64,000 nt of DNA from Anaerobiospirillum sp. NML120449 (GTDB lineage: Bacteria; Pseudomonadota; Gammaproteobacteria; Enterobacterales; Succinivibrionaceae). The notes under the pieces were generated by a model. The model ran no database searches and was not told where the DNA came from. It saw only the letters and a program-made list of their open reading frames with translations. Shown one piece after another: positions 18,576-26,933 of this stretch. Within the stretch, counting starts at the first letter, position 1. The number at the start of each line of letters is the position of its first letter. Location: contig NZ_JALKIL010000021.1 of the NCBI RefSeq assembly GCF_023051105.1, positions 1 to 64,000 of the forward strand, written 5' to 3'. Both the position numbers and the translations under genes were made by a program.

Positions 18576-19187
18576 CCCTCAGATCAGAAAAAGCATACCC
18601 AAAGGAAGGAAAGTCACTCTCCAGCATCATAACGGAACGCACCCGCCACCTTGCTGCCATCTGGCTGCTGCCAGACCTCTCCTACAAGCGCTCCGTTCCC
18701 AAAGCTGCCCTCTCCCTTACCGGATAACCTGCTGATCTGCAGGCTGGGCTGTGCAAGGAAGAGCCAGGTTATGGGGGGATGGTCAGGGCCGTACTTAAAC
18801 GCATGGGACAGGCAAAGAGCACAGCGTGGAGGTAAAACACTGCATGCATCAAGCAATGACGTGCACCGCAGCCATGGCAGGAAACGGCGTCCAGACCCGA
18901 GACGGTGTCCAGACCTGAAACGGCGCTCAGGCATGAAATGGCACAGTGGTCTGGGGCAGTGGTCTGAGGCAGCGCTCTGGCGCTGACCTTTGCACGGGAG
19001 CAATTAACAGCGTACCAGTCCCCATCATGGGCTGTGCCATGAGCGATGACCTGGGCCACTGTAATGGTATGTGACTTGACCATGAGCAACGGCCATGCCC
19101 TGCAAGGATGTGGGCCGGCCGGGCCGGATGGCCAGGCGGGGCAGTCCTGTCTGGGATGGCTGGCTGCCGGGGTGAAATTGCGGGCAT

Positions 19188-19222
19188 AAAAAAACCGCCA
19201 TGCCTTGGTCAGCACTGCGGTT
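19188..19222 (-). terminator. Intrinsic terminator after flgM
   Basis: On the minus strand, stem AACCGC / GCGGTT with an 18-nt loop and a run of seven T. It lies about 48 bases past the flgM stop. Confidence 0.75.
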
Positions 19223-19269
19223 CTTTTATTGGAGGGTAAACAGAGGGCACTGCCTGCCCAATGTGACCG

Positions 19270-19590
19270 TTAGAAAAGCTTGTTTAAAGAGCGCTCGGAA
19301 GCAATAAGCTTGTCAGCTACGCGATTAAAGTCGAACTTGAGAGTACCGTTGTCGTACTGCTGCTTGAGCGCAGCTACCTTGTCGTAATCAATACCGTCGG
19401 AGCTTCTGGCAATATCAGCTGCCTTGGAAAGTGTCTTGGCCTTCTCGGTAAAAACTACGTCGTCAGTGCCTGGGGCGGTGGAAGAAACTTTTCCTTCGGC
19501 CTTTGCATCCTGGGTAGTAGCTCTACGGGCACGAGCCACATTCTCGGGCATGGCCTTAATCGCATTATCAAATAAGATGTCGATTGCCAT
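19270..19590 (-). CDS. flgM: Anti-sigma-28 factor FlgM
   Basis: A 106-residue protein that holds the flagellar sigma factor FliA inactive until the hook is complete and FlgM is exported. The C-terminal FlgM segment is clear: TEKAKTLSKAADIARSSDGIDYDKVAALKQQYDNGTLKFDFNRVADKLI in pieces, with the KVAALK and YDNGTL motifs. The N-terminus is short and variable, as usual. GAGG lies about nine bases upstream. It lies here between flgA and cheV. In the Vibrio order I remember, flgM sits next to flgN, and here flgN is about 15 kb away beyond an inserted block. Confidence 0.93.
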   Translation of the reverse strand: MAIDILFDNAIKAMPENVARARRATTQDAKAEGKVSSTAPGTDDVVFTEKAKTLSKAADIARSSDGIDYDKVAALKQQYDNGTLKFDFNRVADKLIASERSLNKLF

Positions 19591-19641
19591 GTTGTTATCC
19601 CTCTTTCAATAAAATTCTTGCAATTTAAAGCCTGGAAAGTC

Positions 19642-19669
19642 TTATCTGCAAGACTTTTCCTGCATTGTA
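19642..19669 (-). promoter_or_regulatory. Possible sigma-28 promoter upstream of flgM
   Basis: The minus strand has GCAGATAA (19642-19649), one mismatch from the sigma-28 -10 GCCGATAA, preceded 16 bases earlier by TACA (19666-19669), near TAAA. It would give a leader of about 46 nt. FlgM is a late gene in related bacteria, which supports but does not prove it. Confidence 0.35.
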
Positions 19670-21026
19670 TCAGATCTGCTGCGATTGCCCGGACTCTGGG
19701 CAATAAATGATCACACTCGTGACAGTAATCCTGTCGTATCTGATGCCTCACTGGATGAAACATCCAGATAAGACAGGAATACATGATTGAAAGATATAAT
19801 CTTTCTTCTCTCTTAATTATCATCGAGGCGGGTGCTGCAGACTCTGAAACTTGCCGGGCTTAAGCCCTTTAAGATGCAGGCTGCTGCATTGAGATGTGAT
19901 TTTCATTACATCTCTAACCTTTGCTTTATGTAACGACAGACGATCGGTTTTCTGCAGCCCCCGAGCAAAAAATTTTTTTGCCCCCGATCACAAAGACTTA
20001 ACTGGTCTCCCTTAAGGCTGACAAAAAACCTGTTTTCGTCAGTGTTCGTGTGTAAGCACAATGTAAAAATCCTGTTTATATGCACTCCCTGAATTGTGCA
20101 CCAAATTGGGTACGTTTTGGCTTTTATGCCATATTCATACTGATAAAAAGGCTGATTACAAAAAATAATAGATACAAAAACCCTCATTTTTACATTACAA
20201 AATCCCCACCTGATCAATGTGAAAACGCTTACCAGCCCCTTCATATTTTTACAGACCAGGTAAAAATTGTGCTCCCCATATGTATTTTTGATCCTGGCAA
20301 TTCCCGGCACCTGCACTGGGAACAGCCAGGTATCGGTCCATCAAAATTCACCTCAGGCCGCAATTACAGGCCGATATGCATATGCAGCCTGATCTGGGCT
20401 GCTGCCCTGCAATGACAGAAAATCCGGCTTACCACTTCTGCCAGTGAACTGCAGGCTCTCGTGTCCTGCCGTACATTGCAGCAATGGAACACATGAACAG
20501 CTGAATATGTTTTAGAAAGGATTAATACAGGCTCTAAAACAGCATCTGGGGAAAAGTAAAGCATTTTTTCGGCACTAATCTCTACATATATGCAGCGTAC
20601 CAGTGTGAGGCGCCAGCTCCCACATCATGACGTTCTGCCGCATAAATAAGCCTGTTTTACCGCCCGCTGCTTTCCTGGCAGGCGCCCGCGCCATATTTTT
20701 CCCAGATGCGTTTTGTGCTGTTTTGCAGAGCATTATGCAGGGCGCCATGCTGATTTATATGCCGCTGATAAAAGCTTACGCTTGAGCTATTTCCCTTTTA
20801 TTACTCTGTCTGTTTTAAATCCAGTCCCGGCCCCTGCCCTGTACGCGACTTATTACTTCTTGTCCCCTAAGGCCGTCATATCATTGCCTGCTTTTGCCTG
20901 CGGCCTGCTTTTGTACCCCCAAAGGCTTTCTTACCTGTACGCGGCTTTCAGCCCTTTTACATGATATCAGCGTCTGTTATCTGTTACCTGCCTTACGGCA
21001 TCAGCTCTGCTCTCACAGGCTCAAAT

Positions 21027-21067
21027 GATGACGGCCCGCCTGATGGTCAAATCAGACGGGCCGTCAT
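21027..21067 (-). terminator. Strong hairpin downstream of flgA, possible terminator
   Basis: Stem ATGACGGCCCG-CTGAT / ATCAG-CGGGCCGTCAT with one internal mismatch pair and a short loop. No U-run of real length follows, so termination is uncertain. Confidence 0.4.
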
Positions 21068-21230
21068 TTACATCTCATGGAGCCAGACGGCTCTTTACAG
21101 CCATGGCCATGGCCATCCCGGGCCTGCTCTTTACAGCCCGGGCCACCCGGGCTCGCGCAGCATATTCCTGGGATACTGTCAGGGAGGAAACTCTGGATGA
21201 GCTCCCTGCCTCAGTCCAGGTCCCATGGCA

Positions 21231-21291
21231 CAGGTTAAGGGCCATGCTCTGGCGGCATGGAACAGGTTAAGGGGCATGCTCTGGCGGCATG
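21231..21291. repeat. 32-bp direct repeat, 2 copies
   Basis: CAGGTTAAGGGCCATGCTCT begins at 21231 and recurs at 21263 with one change. It lies just past the flgA stop. Confidence 0.75.
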
Positions 21292-21311
21292 GCGGACTGG
21301 CGGCATGGCTG

Positions 21312-22094
21312 CTAGAAAATTACCTGTACTTCGGCCGGGGCTGATACTACGGCAGAGACTACCTTGTTGGACTTGAGGTTGCGCACTCTGATGGACTGAT
21401 TTATGCCGCCATCATCAAGAGCCAGACCAGTAGTCTTAAGAGCAAGGCCGTGGCTGCGGGCTACGATGCTGACCTTGTCATTCTTGCATACCACGCAAAA
21501 TGAGTTGGAGCGGATCTGCTCGCCTTCCTTGACATCACGCTTGAGACGGCTGCCTACCAGGATGTTGGGATCAGATACGGCTGTGGTCAGATTGGTCTCT
21601 TCATTGAGATAAATGGTACGCAGATCTGAAGAGCCAATGACAGAACCACGGGTCAGATTACGTGAGGCTACCAGGGCCGGAGTCAGAATGGATACCTTGA
21701 CCGGTACAAAGATGGAATACTGATTGTCAGGCTGAGAGCAGGTAATCTTTACCTGAGAGGTGCTCTTGATTTCAGAGCCCTTGAGTTCGGCTGTCAGATA
21801 ATTGGTGCAGCGGCCACCGTAGCTGCGGCGCTCATCGAGCTTACCGGCACGCACTTCAATTTTCTTGTCGCCATAATCCTGATGTTCAAACTGAGCCAGG
21901 ATGTACTGCTCGGCAACGGTACGCAGGAATTCTGCTTCCTGAGGAGTAGCATGAGCTCCTGAGACGCTGGCAAGCAGCAATGCCGGAATCATGACCAGGG
22001 CACGTGCACCTCTGAGTGCTCCAGCAAACAGGTGGCCGGCCTTCATTTTCTCGGTAAGCATCTTTAAGGCGTTTAGTGGCCTGTTATGACGCAT
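21312..22094 (-). CDS. flgA: Flagellar P-ring assembly chaperone FlgA
   Basis: A 260-residue periplasmic protein needed to assemble FlgI into the P-ring. The first 49 residues are a long leader with a hydrophobic segment (ALVMIPALLLASVSG) ending in AHA. The SAF-like domain and C-terminal FlgA domain follow (NLTRGSVIGSSDLRTIYLNEE, LVGSRLKRDVKEGEQIRSN, KNDKVSIVARSHGLALKTTGLALDDGGINQSIRVRNLKSNKVVSA in pieces). AGGAG lies eight bases upstream of the ATG. The next upstream gene in the same direction is the non-flagellar AAA+ ATPase, not flgN. Confidence 0.95.
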   Translation of the reverse strand: MRHNRPLNALKMLTEKMKAGHLFAGALRGARALVMIPALLLASVSGAHATPQEAEFLRTVAEQYILAQFEHQDYGDKKIEVRAGKLDERRSYGGRCTNYLTAELKGSEIKSTSQVKITCSQPDNQYSIFVPVKVSILTPALVASRNLTRGSVIGSSDLRTIYLNEETNLTTAVSDPNILVGSRLKRDVKEGEQIRSNSFCVVCKNDKVSIVARSHGLALKTTGLALDDGGINQSIRVRNLKSNKVVSAVVSAPAEVQVIF

Positions 22095-22683
22095 GGCAAG
22101 GATCTCCTCTTATTGAGCTGTTGCAGCACATACTATCAGAAAAAGCAGCATACTCCCCAGCTGCCAAAAGCCTATGATAAGCCTTTTTGCTTATCAGTTC
22201 CTTAGCAAGATGCACATGCTCCGGCATGGACACCACGCATCCCCACATGCAGTGGCACATCGCTCCGACATTGACACCGTCACAGCTCCACATGCAGTGG
22301 CACATCGCTCCGTCATTGACACTATCACAACCTCACATGCAGTAGCACAAGGACCATGCTCTGACACCGTCACAGATCCAGATGCAGCAGCACAAGGACC
22401 ATGCTCTGTCAGTAAAAAGGGCCGACGTCACCATATGGCACATATGGCAGCGTCGACCCTGTACAGGCATATGAAGAAATTGTGTATCTCACCTGCAAAT
22501 GCCCGGCAGGCCAGGTTTGGCAGCCAATGACTTTCACCTGGCTCTACCTGGCTCTAGCCATCTGCTCTCCCTGGCTCTCGCCCCTGCTATTTATCCGGGA
22601 GCTGAACCTTACAGTCATAAATGACTTTCAGGGCCGGGCTCTTGCTTTACCTTGCTGATACCGACATTGACTGTACCAAGCCC
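22095..22683. other. Intergenic DNA between the AAA+ gene and flgA
   Basis: It holds a 45-bp tandem array (22246-22412). No clear promoter for flgA with sigma-54 spacing was found. No gene is seen. Confidence 0.5.
22246..22412. repeat. 45-bp tandem repeat, about 3.7 copies
   Basis: Units start at 22246, 22291, 22336 and 22381, with a core CATGCAGTGGCACATCGCTC followed by TTGACACCGTCACA. The first two copies are close and the last two share a divergent variant (CACAAGGACCATGCTCTG). Confidence 0.85.
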
Positions 22684-25600
22684 TCAGGCAGCAGGGGCCT
22701 TGTCGCTCTTGCGGCTGCGACGCACCTTGCGTACCGGCTGCAGAGCAACAGCTGCTGCAATGCTGCCAGTGCTGAGCGGATCATCAGTTACTGTTAAAGC
22801 CTCAAGCTCAGAGCCTGCAGTCAGGGCATCATTGTCTGTGTCTGAATCTGCTCCTGCAGTCATATCGCCATCAGCTGCCGGAGCATTGGCGGGCTGAAGC
22901 TTACGACTGCGGCTGCGGCGTACCGGGCGCACGGCTTTTGTCTCAGCTTCAGTTGCAGCTTCAGCCTCATCACTGTGTCCCTGAGCTCTTACGCCTGCCG
23001 GCTCATCACCAGCTGTGCCTGCCATGGCAGATGTCAGTAAGGGCTCATCACTGACGCTGTTAATGTCAGACTCTGAGCCATAATCATCAACCAGCACAGT
23101 CTTAACAGAAACATTACCGGCGCTGATTACACGTCCAGGAAACAGATCTGCCCCCTCAGGCTCACTGCCTTTGAGCTCACAGCTTTTGAGGTCATGGTCC
23201 TGACCATCTGTGCTGCACTCTTCAGCTGAGCTCTCATATTGAGCATCACCCTGAGTGGCAACAGATTGAGAGTCAGTAAGATTCTCAAGCGGGCTCACAA
23301 TTTCCCCGTCACTGTCAGCAAGTGATCCTGGTGTCACCAGGCTTATTTCATGGTCAGGTGTTCCTGGGCCGGCCTTGCACTGATCCGCATGTGCACTGTG
23401 ACCATCTGCCTTAGCTGCGCTGGCGCCCTGAGGGGCCACGGATTTGCTTACCTCATCCCCAGCATCAGCATCAGGCTCATTGGCGTCTCCCTCAACTGAG
23501 TCCTTTACTTGGGCTGTGTCAGCCTTGCCTGCGACGAACGAAGCACCGGAAGCCGCATCATCAGCAGGCTCAGCAGCTGCTGCAGCTGCTGCGGCAGGTG
23601 CAGCTGCGGTGGCGCGGCGCTGGTCAAAGATTTCACGCAGCTGGTAGTCAGGGAGCAGACAGTTGTTGATAAAGCCTTCGTTGAAGGTGCGGGCACGCAT
23701 TTTCAGATAGGTCTCAACGTCGCTTACACAATGGGGCAGCTCAGTAAACTTTGAGGTATAGCCAAAGACCTCAAAGCTCATGCGCATGACAAAAGCATAC
23801 TCACGGCCCTCAAGGCGCGAGGCAAAGGCACGGTCTATGGCATCCTGAATGGTGCACTTTTCATCAGCAGCATAGGCCCTGCAGATACGCAGCAGACTGC
23901 GGGTGGTCACAGGGGCACTAAGTGGCAGCACTCTGCGGCCGCAGCTTATCTCAATATCATCAAGAGTACGCATGTCACTGACATTGTTTAAAGCTCCGTA
24001 CTCGGTGGCGATATCGGCCTCGGTACTGTCGCTGCGGCCTATGACATCCTCAATGCTGCGCACCTGACCGGCACTGCGGCATTCCTCAACACAGCCCACA
24101 TAAGAGGAGTGCAGCTGAGCAATACGGGCACGCATATTCTCCAGCATGTCCCTGTTGTCACTGCTGCGCTCTGCTCCGCAGGCAATGCGCAGCTCGTGCA
24201 CAAAGGTGAGCATATAGCGTATGAGATCAGGATTGAGCTCGGGTACGGCACGGCTGATGATGGAGCGGCCCATGGCAAAGTCAGGCCAGGAAAATTCAAG
24301 AAATACCCAGCGATCAAGAAAAGCCGTATTCTGACGGCGCACTCCTGTGTAGTGCCCCGAGCTGTCACCTGATCCCCTTGAGTTACCGGTGGCAATAACC
24401 CTGAAGCCCGGATGAGGCATGATGACCTCCCCATTGCTGGCCAGTACGGTCAAACCACGGCCCTCAAGCACATCGTTCAGGGCAGCCAGCTCTCCTGCGC
24501 TCATCAGATCAATTTCATTGAGCAGCAGAATCTCACCTGACATCATGGCACGGCTTAAGGGGCCATATTCAAAGTGCAGCTGACCATGACGGATAACAGG
24601 ATGACCAATGAGGTCAGCTACCTCTGAAGTCTGAGACAGAGTAATGCTCTCTACCGGCCACTTAAGACGGGCGGCAGTCTCAAGCACAAAGGAGGTCTTG
24701 CCACAGCCTGATGGTCCGCAGATATAAAGAGAATCGCCATGAGGCTTTTCCAGCCAGTCGAGCATGGTCTTAAGAGCCTTACTCTCAAAGACATAGGAGC
24801 TGTGAGCCTGAGGCACCATGGCACTGACCATGTCCTTATGCTCAGGCACAGTAAGCATTCTCTGACCAAGATCAGGACAGTCAAAGACAGCAGCTGAAAC
24901 CTCACGGCTGCCCACTCCGGCTCCGCAGTCAATAACCCGGGCCCTGTGCATGCCGCTCAGAGCAGCACCACCAGCGCTTCCTGCACCACAGCTCCCGTCC
25001 TCACTGTCAATATAAGCATGACCGCCTCTTACGTTCAGAGCCTCGCGGCCACCTCGTACCGAGATATGGGTATTACCGGCCACGCAGTCATAAAGCTCAT
25101 TCATGCTGCGCGCCAGAGCTCCAGCAGCGCCGTGAGCACCTTCACTTCCCACACAGGCACAGCCGGCACCTCCAGTGACAGCGCCAGCGCCGCCAGCACC
25201 TGCGCCAGCCGGGCCGGCCAGAGCAGATACAGCTGCCAGGCCCCGGGCCTGAGCTGATGCCTGGGCCTTAACTGATGCCGGGGCATGGGTCGGGGCATGA
25301 ACCAATGGCTGAGTCTGGAGCGCAGTCATGTTATTGGCCACAGCCATGGTCTGAGCTCCAGTCATGCTCTGAGCAACAGCCTGTACCTGAGCACCGCTGC
25401 CGTTCTGTACTCTGCCATTTACTGAGCTGCCAGGTACACCACAGCCGTAAGGCACAGCTCCAGCTGCCGGTCCTGCCATAACAGACTGACCATGATTTAC
25501 GCGCTCAGAAGCTGCAGCGCTTAAAGCAGAGGGCATCATCCCGGCAGCTGCCGGCTGTGCTGCAGAAGCGGGCATTACAGCGCCCGCAGCTCCATAGCAA

Positions 25601-26553
25601 GGCACAGTACCACGGGCAACAGCTCCTGCAGGCAGTGATGCACGACCATGAGCCAGAGCTCCGGCTGCACCGCCACCAACTGGGACCGGGGCAGCACAGC
25701 CTGCGGTCTGTCCAACATTCATGGCTGCACTCATGCCAGGCGGCATGAAGCGATAAGTACCGACAGGCACAGACATATAGCCATTAGCCGGCATTGCAGC
25801 CACGCCGCGTCCTGCCTGCATCTGGGCTCCCGCAGCGACTCCAGCGGCGCGCTTAGTGTCCACAGCAGTTCGATCACCAGCACCGGCTGTAGCTGCACCT
25901 GCCACTGCGCCTGCTGCATTGGCTGCCATATTGGCGGCTGCACTGGAGACGGCTGCGCTGGAGGCGGCGGCTACGGCAGCAGCCCGAGCGTTATCTGATC
26001 CCCAGCCGGGAAAAGCTGAAACGGCGGAATGATTTAAGGCAGTGCCCCTGAGCACATGGGGAGTCTGGTTATAAGGAGGTACCCAGTTATATGGAGGCAG
26101 GCTCTGCACAGAGCCATCAGGCATACCAGGGGCCTGCTCCTGTCTGTCAGCTGCTGTGCCCATGTCCGTTACGCCCTGACAGCCAGGCTGAGCTGTGTTT
26201 TGTGGCCATGGGCTGACAGAGCTGCCAGCTGCCTGATATGGTCCCTGACAGCTGCCGGCCCCGGATCTCATGGCGCTCTTAGACTGTACCTGAGCACCAT
26301 TTGCAGGTGGAGCTGAAGGACCTGCAGATACGGCTGCACTGTGAGCACCGGCACCGCCTGGAGCAGGACGTGCAGCTGGAGCCGATCCATAGATGCCTGA
26401 TCTTTGCTGTGGGGGAATCATACCGGCTGCAGCACTGGTACGGTTAAGCCCGGGTACTGCAGCTGACATGGCTGCCGGTGCCATGGCGGTCTGTGCCATG
26501 GCTGTATCAGTGCCCCAGGGACTTTCAGCGGTGTTGGAATGTAAGTTTTTCAT
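22684..26553 (-). CDS. CobS/MoxR-like AAA+ ATPase with large low-complexity flanks
   Basis: A 1289-residue protein with one clear ATPase core. About residues 580-870 form an AAA+ domain: Walker A GPSGCGKT near 612, Walker B LLLNEID near 675, sensor-1 VIATGNS near 717 and an arginine-finger-like TAFLDRW near 738. The pattern (loading LIGHP, then ILLLNEIDLM) resembles CobS and MoxR-type ATPases, which remodel partner proteins often carrying a von Willebrand A domain. A helical-looking region follows to about 1000, then an acidic Ala/Asp/Ser tail ending RKVRRSRKSDKAPAA. The first 570 residues are Ala, Gly, Met, Pro and Gln-rich with no recognised domain. AGGAGG lies five bases before the ATG. 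It is the last gene of a five-gene leftward block between flgN and flgA. No CobT-like partner is recognised, and a cobalt-chelatase role is unlikely given the context. Confidence 0.85.
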   Translation of the reverse strand: MKNLHSNTAESPWGTDTAMAQTAMAPAAMSAAVPGLNRTSAAAGMIPPQQRSGIYGSAPAARPAPGGAGAHSAAVSAGPSAPPANGAQVQSKSAMRSGAGSCQGPYQAAGSSVSPWPQNTAQPGCQGVTDMGTAADRQEQAPGMPDGSVQSLPPYNWVPPYNQTPHVLRGTALNHSAVSAFPGWGSDNARAAAVAAASSAAVSSAAANMAANAAGAVAGAATAGAGDRTAVDTKRAAGVAAGAQMQAGRGVAAMPANGYMSVPVGTYRFMPPGMSAAMNVGQTAGCAAPVPVGGGAAGALAHGRASLPAGAVARGTVPCYGAAGAVMPASAAQPAAAGMMPSALSAAASERVNHGQSVMAGPAAGAVPYGCGVPGSSVNGRVQNGSGAQVQAVAQSMTGAQTMAVANNMTALQTQPLVHAPTHAPASVKAQASAQARGLAAVSALAGPAGAGAGGAGAVTGGAGCACVGSEGAHGAAGALARSMNELYDCVAGNTHISVRGGREALNVRGGHAYIDSEDGSCGAGSAGGAALSGMHRARVIDCGAGVGSREVSAAVFDCPDLGQRMLTVPEHKDMVSAMVPQAHSSYVFESKALKTMLDWLEKPHGDSLYICGPSGCGKTSFVLETAARLKWPVESITLSQTSEVADLIGHPVIRHGQLHFEYGPLSRAMMSGEILLLNEIDLMSAGELAALNDVLEGRGLTVLASNGEVIMPHPGFRVIATGNSRGSGDSSGHYTGVRRQNTAFLDRWVFLEFSWPDFAMGRSIISRAVPELNPDLIRYMLTFVHELRIACGAERSSDNRDMLENMRARIAQLHSSYVGCVEECRSAGQVRSIEDVIGRSDSTEADIATEYGALNNVSDMRTLDDIEISCGRRVLPLSAPVTTRSLLRICRAYAADEKCTIQDAIDRAFASRLEGREYAFVMRMSFEVFGYTSKFTELPHCVSDVETYLKMRARTFNEGFINNCLLPDYQLREIFDQRRATAAAPAAAAAAAAEPADDAASGASFVAGKADTAQVKDSVEGDANEPDADAGDEVSKSVAPQGASAAKADGHSAHADQCKAGPGTPDHEISLVTPGSLADSDGEIVSPLENLTDSQSVATQGDAQYESSAEECSTDGQDHDLKSCELKGSEPEGADLFPGRVISAGNVSVKTVLVDDYGSESDINSVSDEPLLTSAMAGTAGDEPAGVRAQGHSDEAEAATEAETKAVRPVRRSRSRKLQPANAPAADGDMTAGADSDTDNDALTAGSELEALTVTDDPLSTGSIAAAVALQPVRKVRRSRKSDKAPAA

Positions 26554-26933
26554 ATGCCCTCCTGAGCACCATGTGCTCGGATTGTTAGATTAAATACTGA
26601 TGCCTGCAGGCATCTGACTGCCAGGCTTGCAGTTCCAGCCTTGCCTGTACCTGACTGCCAGGCTTGCAGTTCCAGCCTTGCCTGTACCTGACAGCCTTAC
26701 TCTCAGGTTCGCCCTGCCCTCCTGTGCAGAGCAGTACCTGCCTGTACGTGTACCAGGGATCTGGCATTACTTCTGTTGCGAGCGGGCTGTTTTGGCCTTT
26801 GCCCTGTTCTGAGTATCAAAGCCACAGCCTGTAAGTGCCAGGCTGCCCGGCTGCCCAGCGCCAGACGGCCACCACAGAGAGCTGATGGCCTTTGCCCAGG
26901 TAATGCGCCCCTGCTATAAGGGGAAAGCTGCTG
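26554..26933. other. Gap between the AAA+ gene and the upstream unknown gene
   Basis: About 380 bp with an exact 37-bp tandem duplication. No terminator is evident, so read-through from the upstream gene into the AAA+ gene is possible. Confidence 0.5.
26614..26687. repeat. 37-bp tandem duplication, 2 exact copies
   Basis: CTGACTGCCAGGCTTGCAGT and the rest of the 37-bp unit occur at 26614-26650 and again at 26651-26687. It is located about 60 bases upstream of the AAA+ gene start. Confidence 0.9.

Larger units (their letters stand above)
17892..19269. other. Intergenic DNA between flgM and cheV
   Basis: It contains a 39-bp tandem array (18443-18575), the flgM terminator (19188-19222) and GC-rich sequence without conserved frames. 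A rightward open frame at 18299-18727 is mostly the array and is not accepted. Confidence 0.55.
19591..21311. other. Intergenic DNA between flgA and flgM
   Basis: About 1.7 kb. It includes the possible flgM promoter, a relatively AT-rich part (19900-20320), a strong hairpin (21027-21067) and a two-copy repeat (21231-21291). A 136-residue frame at 19906-20316 on the minus strand is unusually rich in Cys and aromatic residues with no recognisable motif, and I do not accept it. Confidence 0.5.

Noticed and set aside
19906..20316. 136-residue open frame on the minus strand in an AT-richer stretch
   Set aside because: Unusual amount of Cys and aromatic residues, no recognised motif, no good start site; most likely chance.
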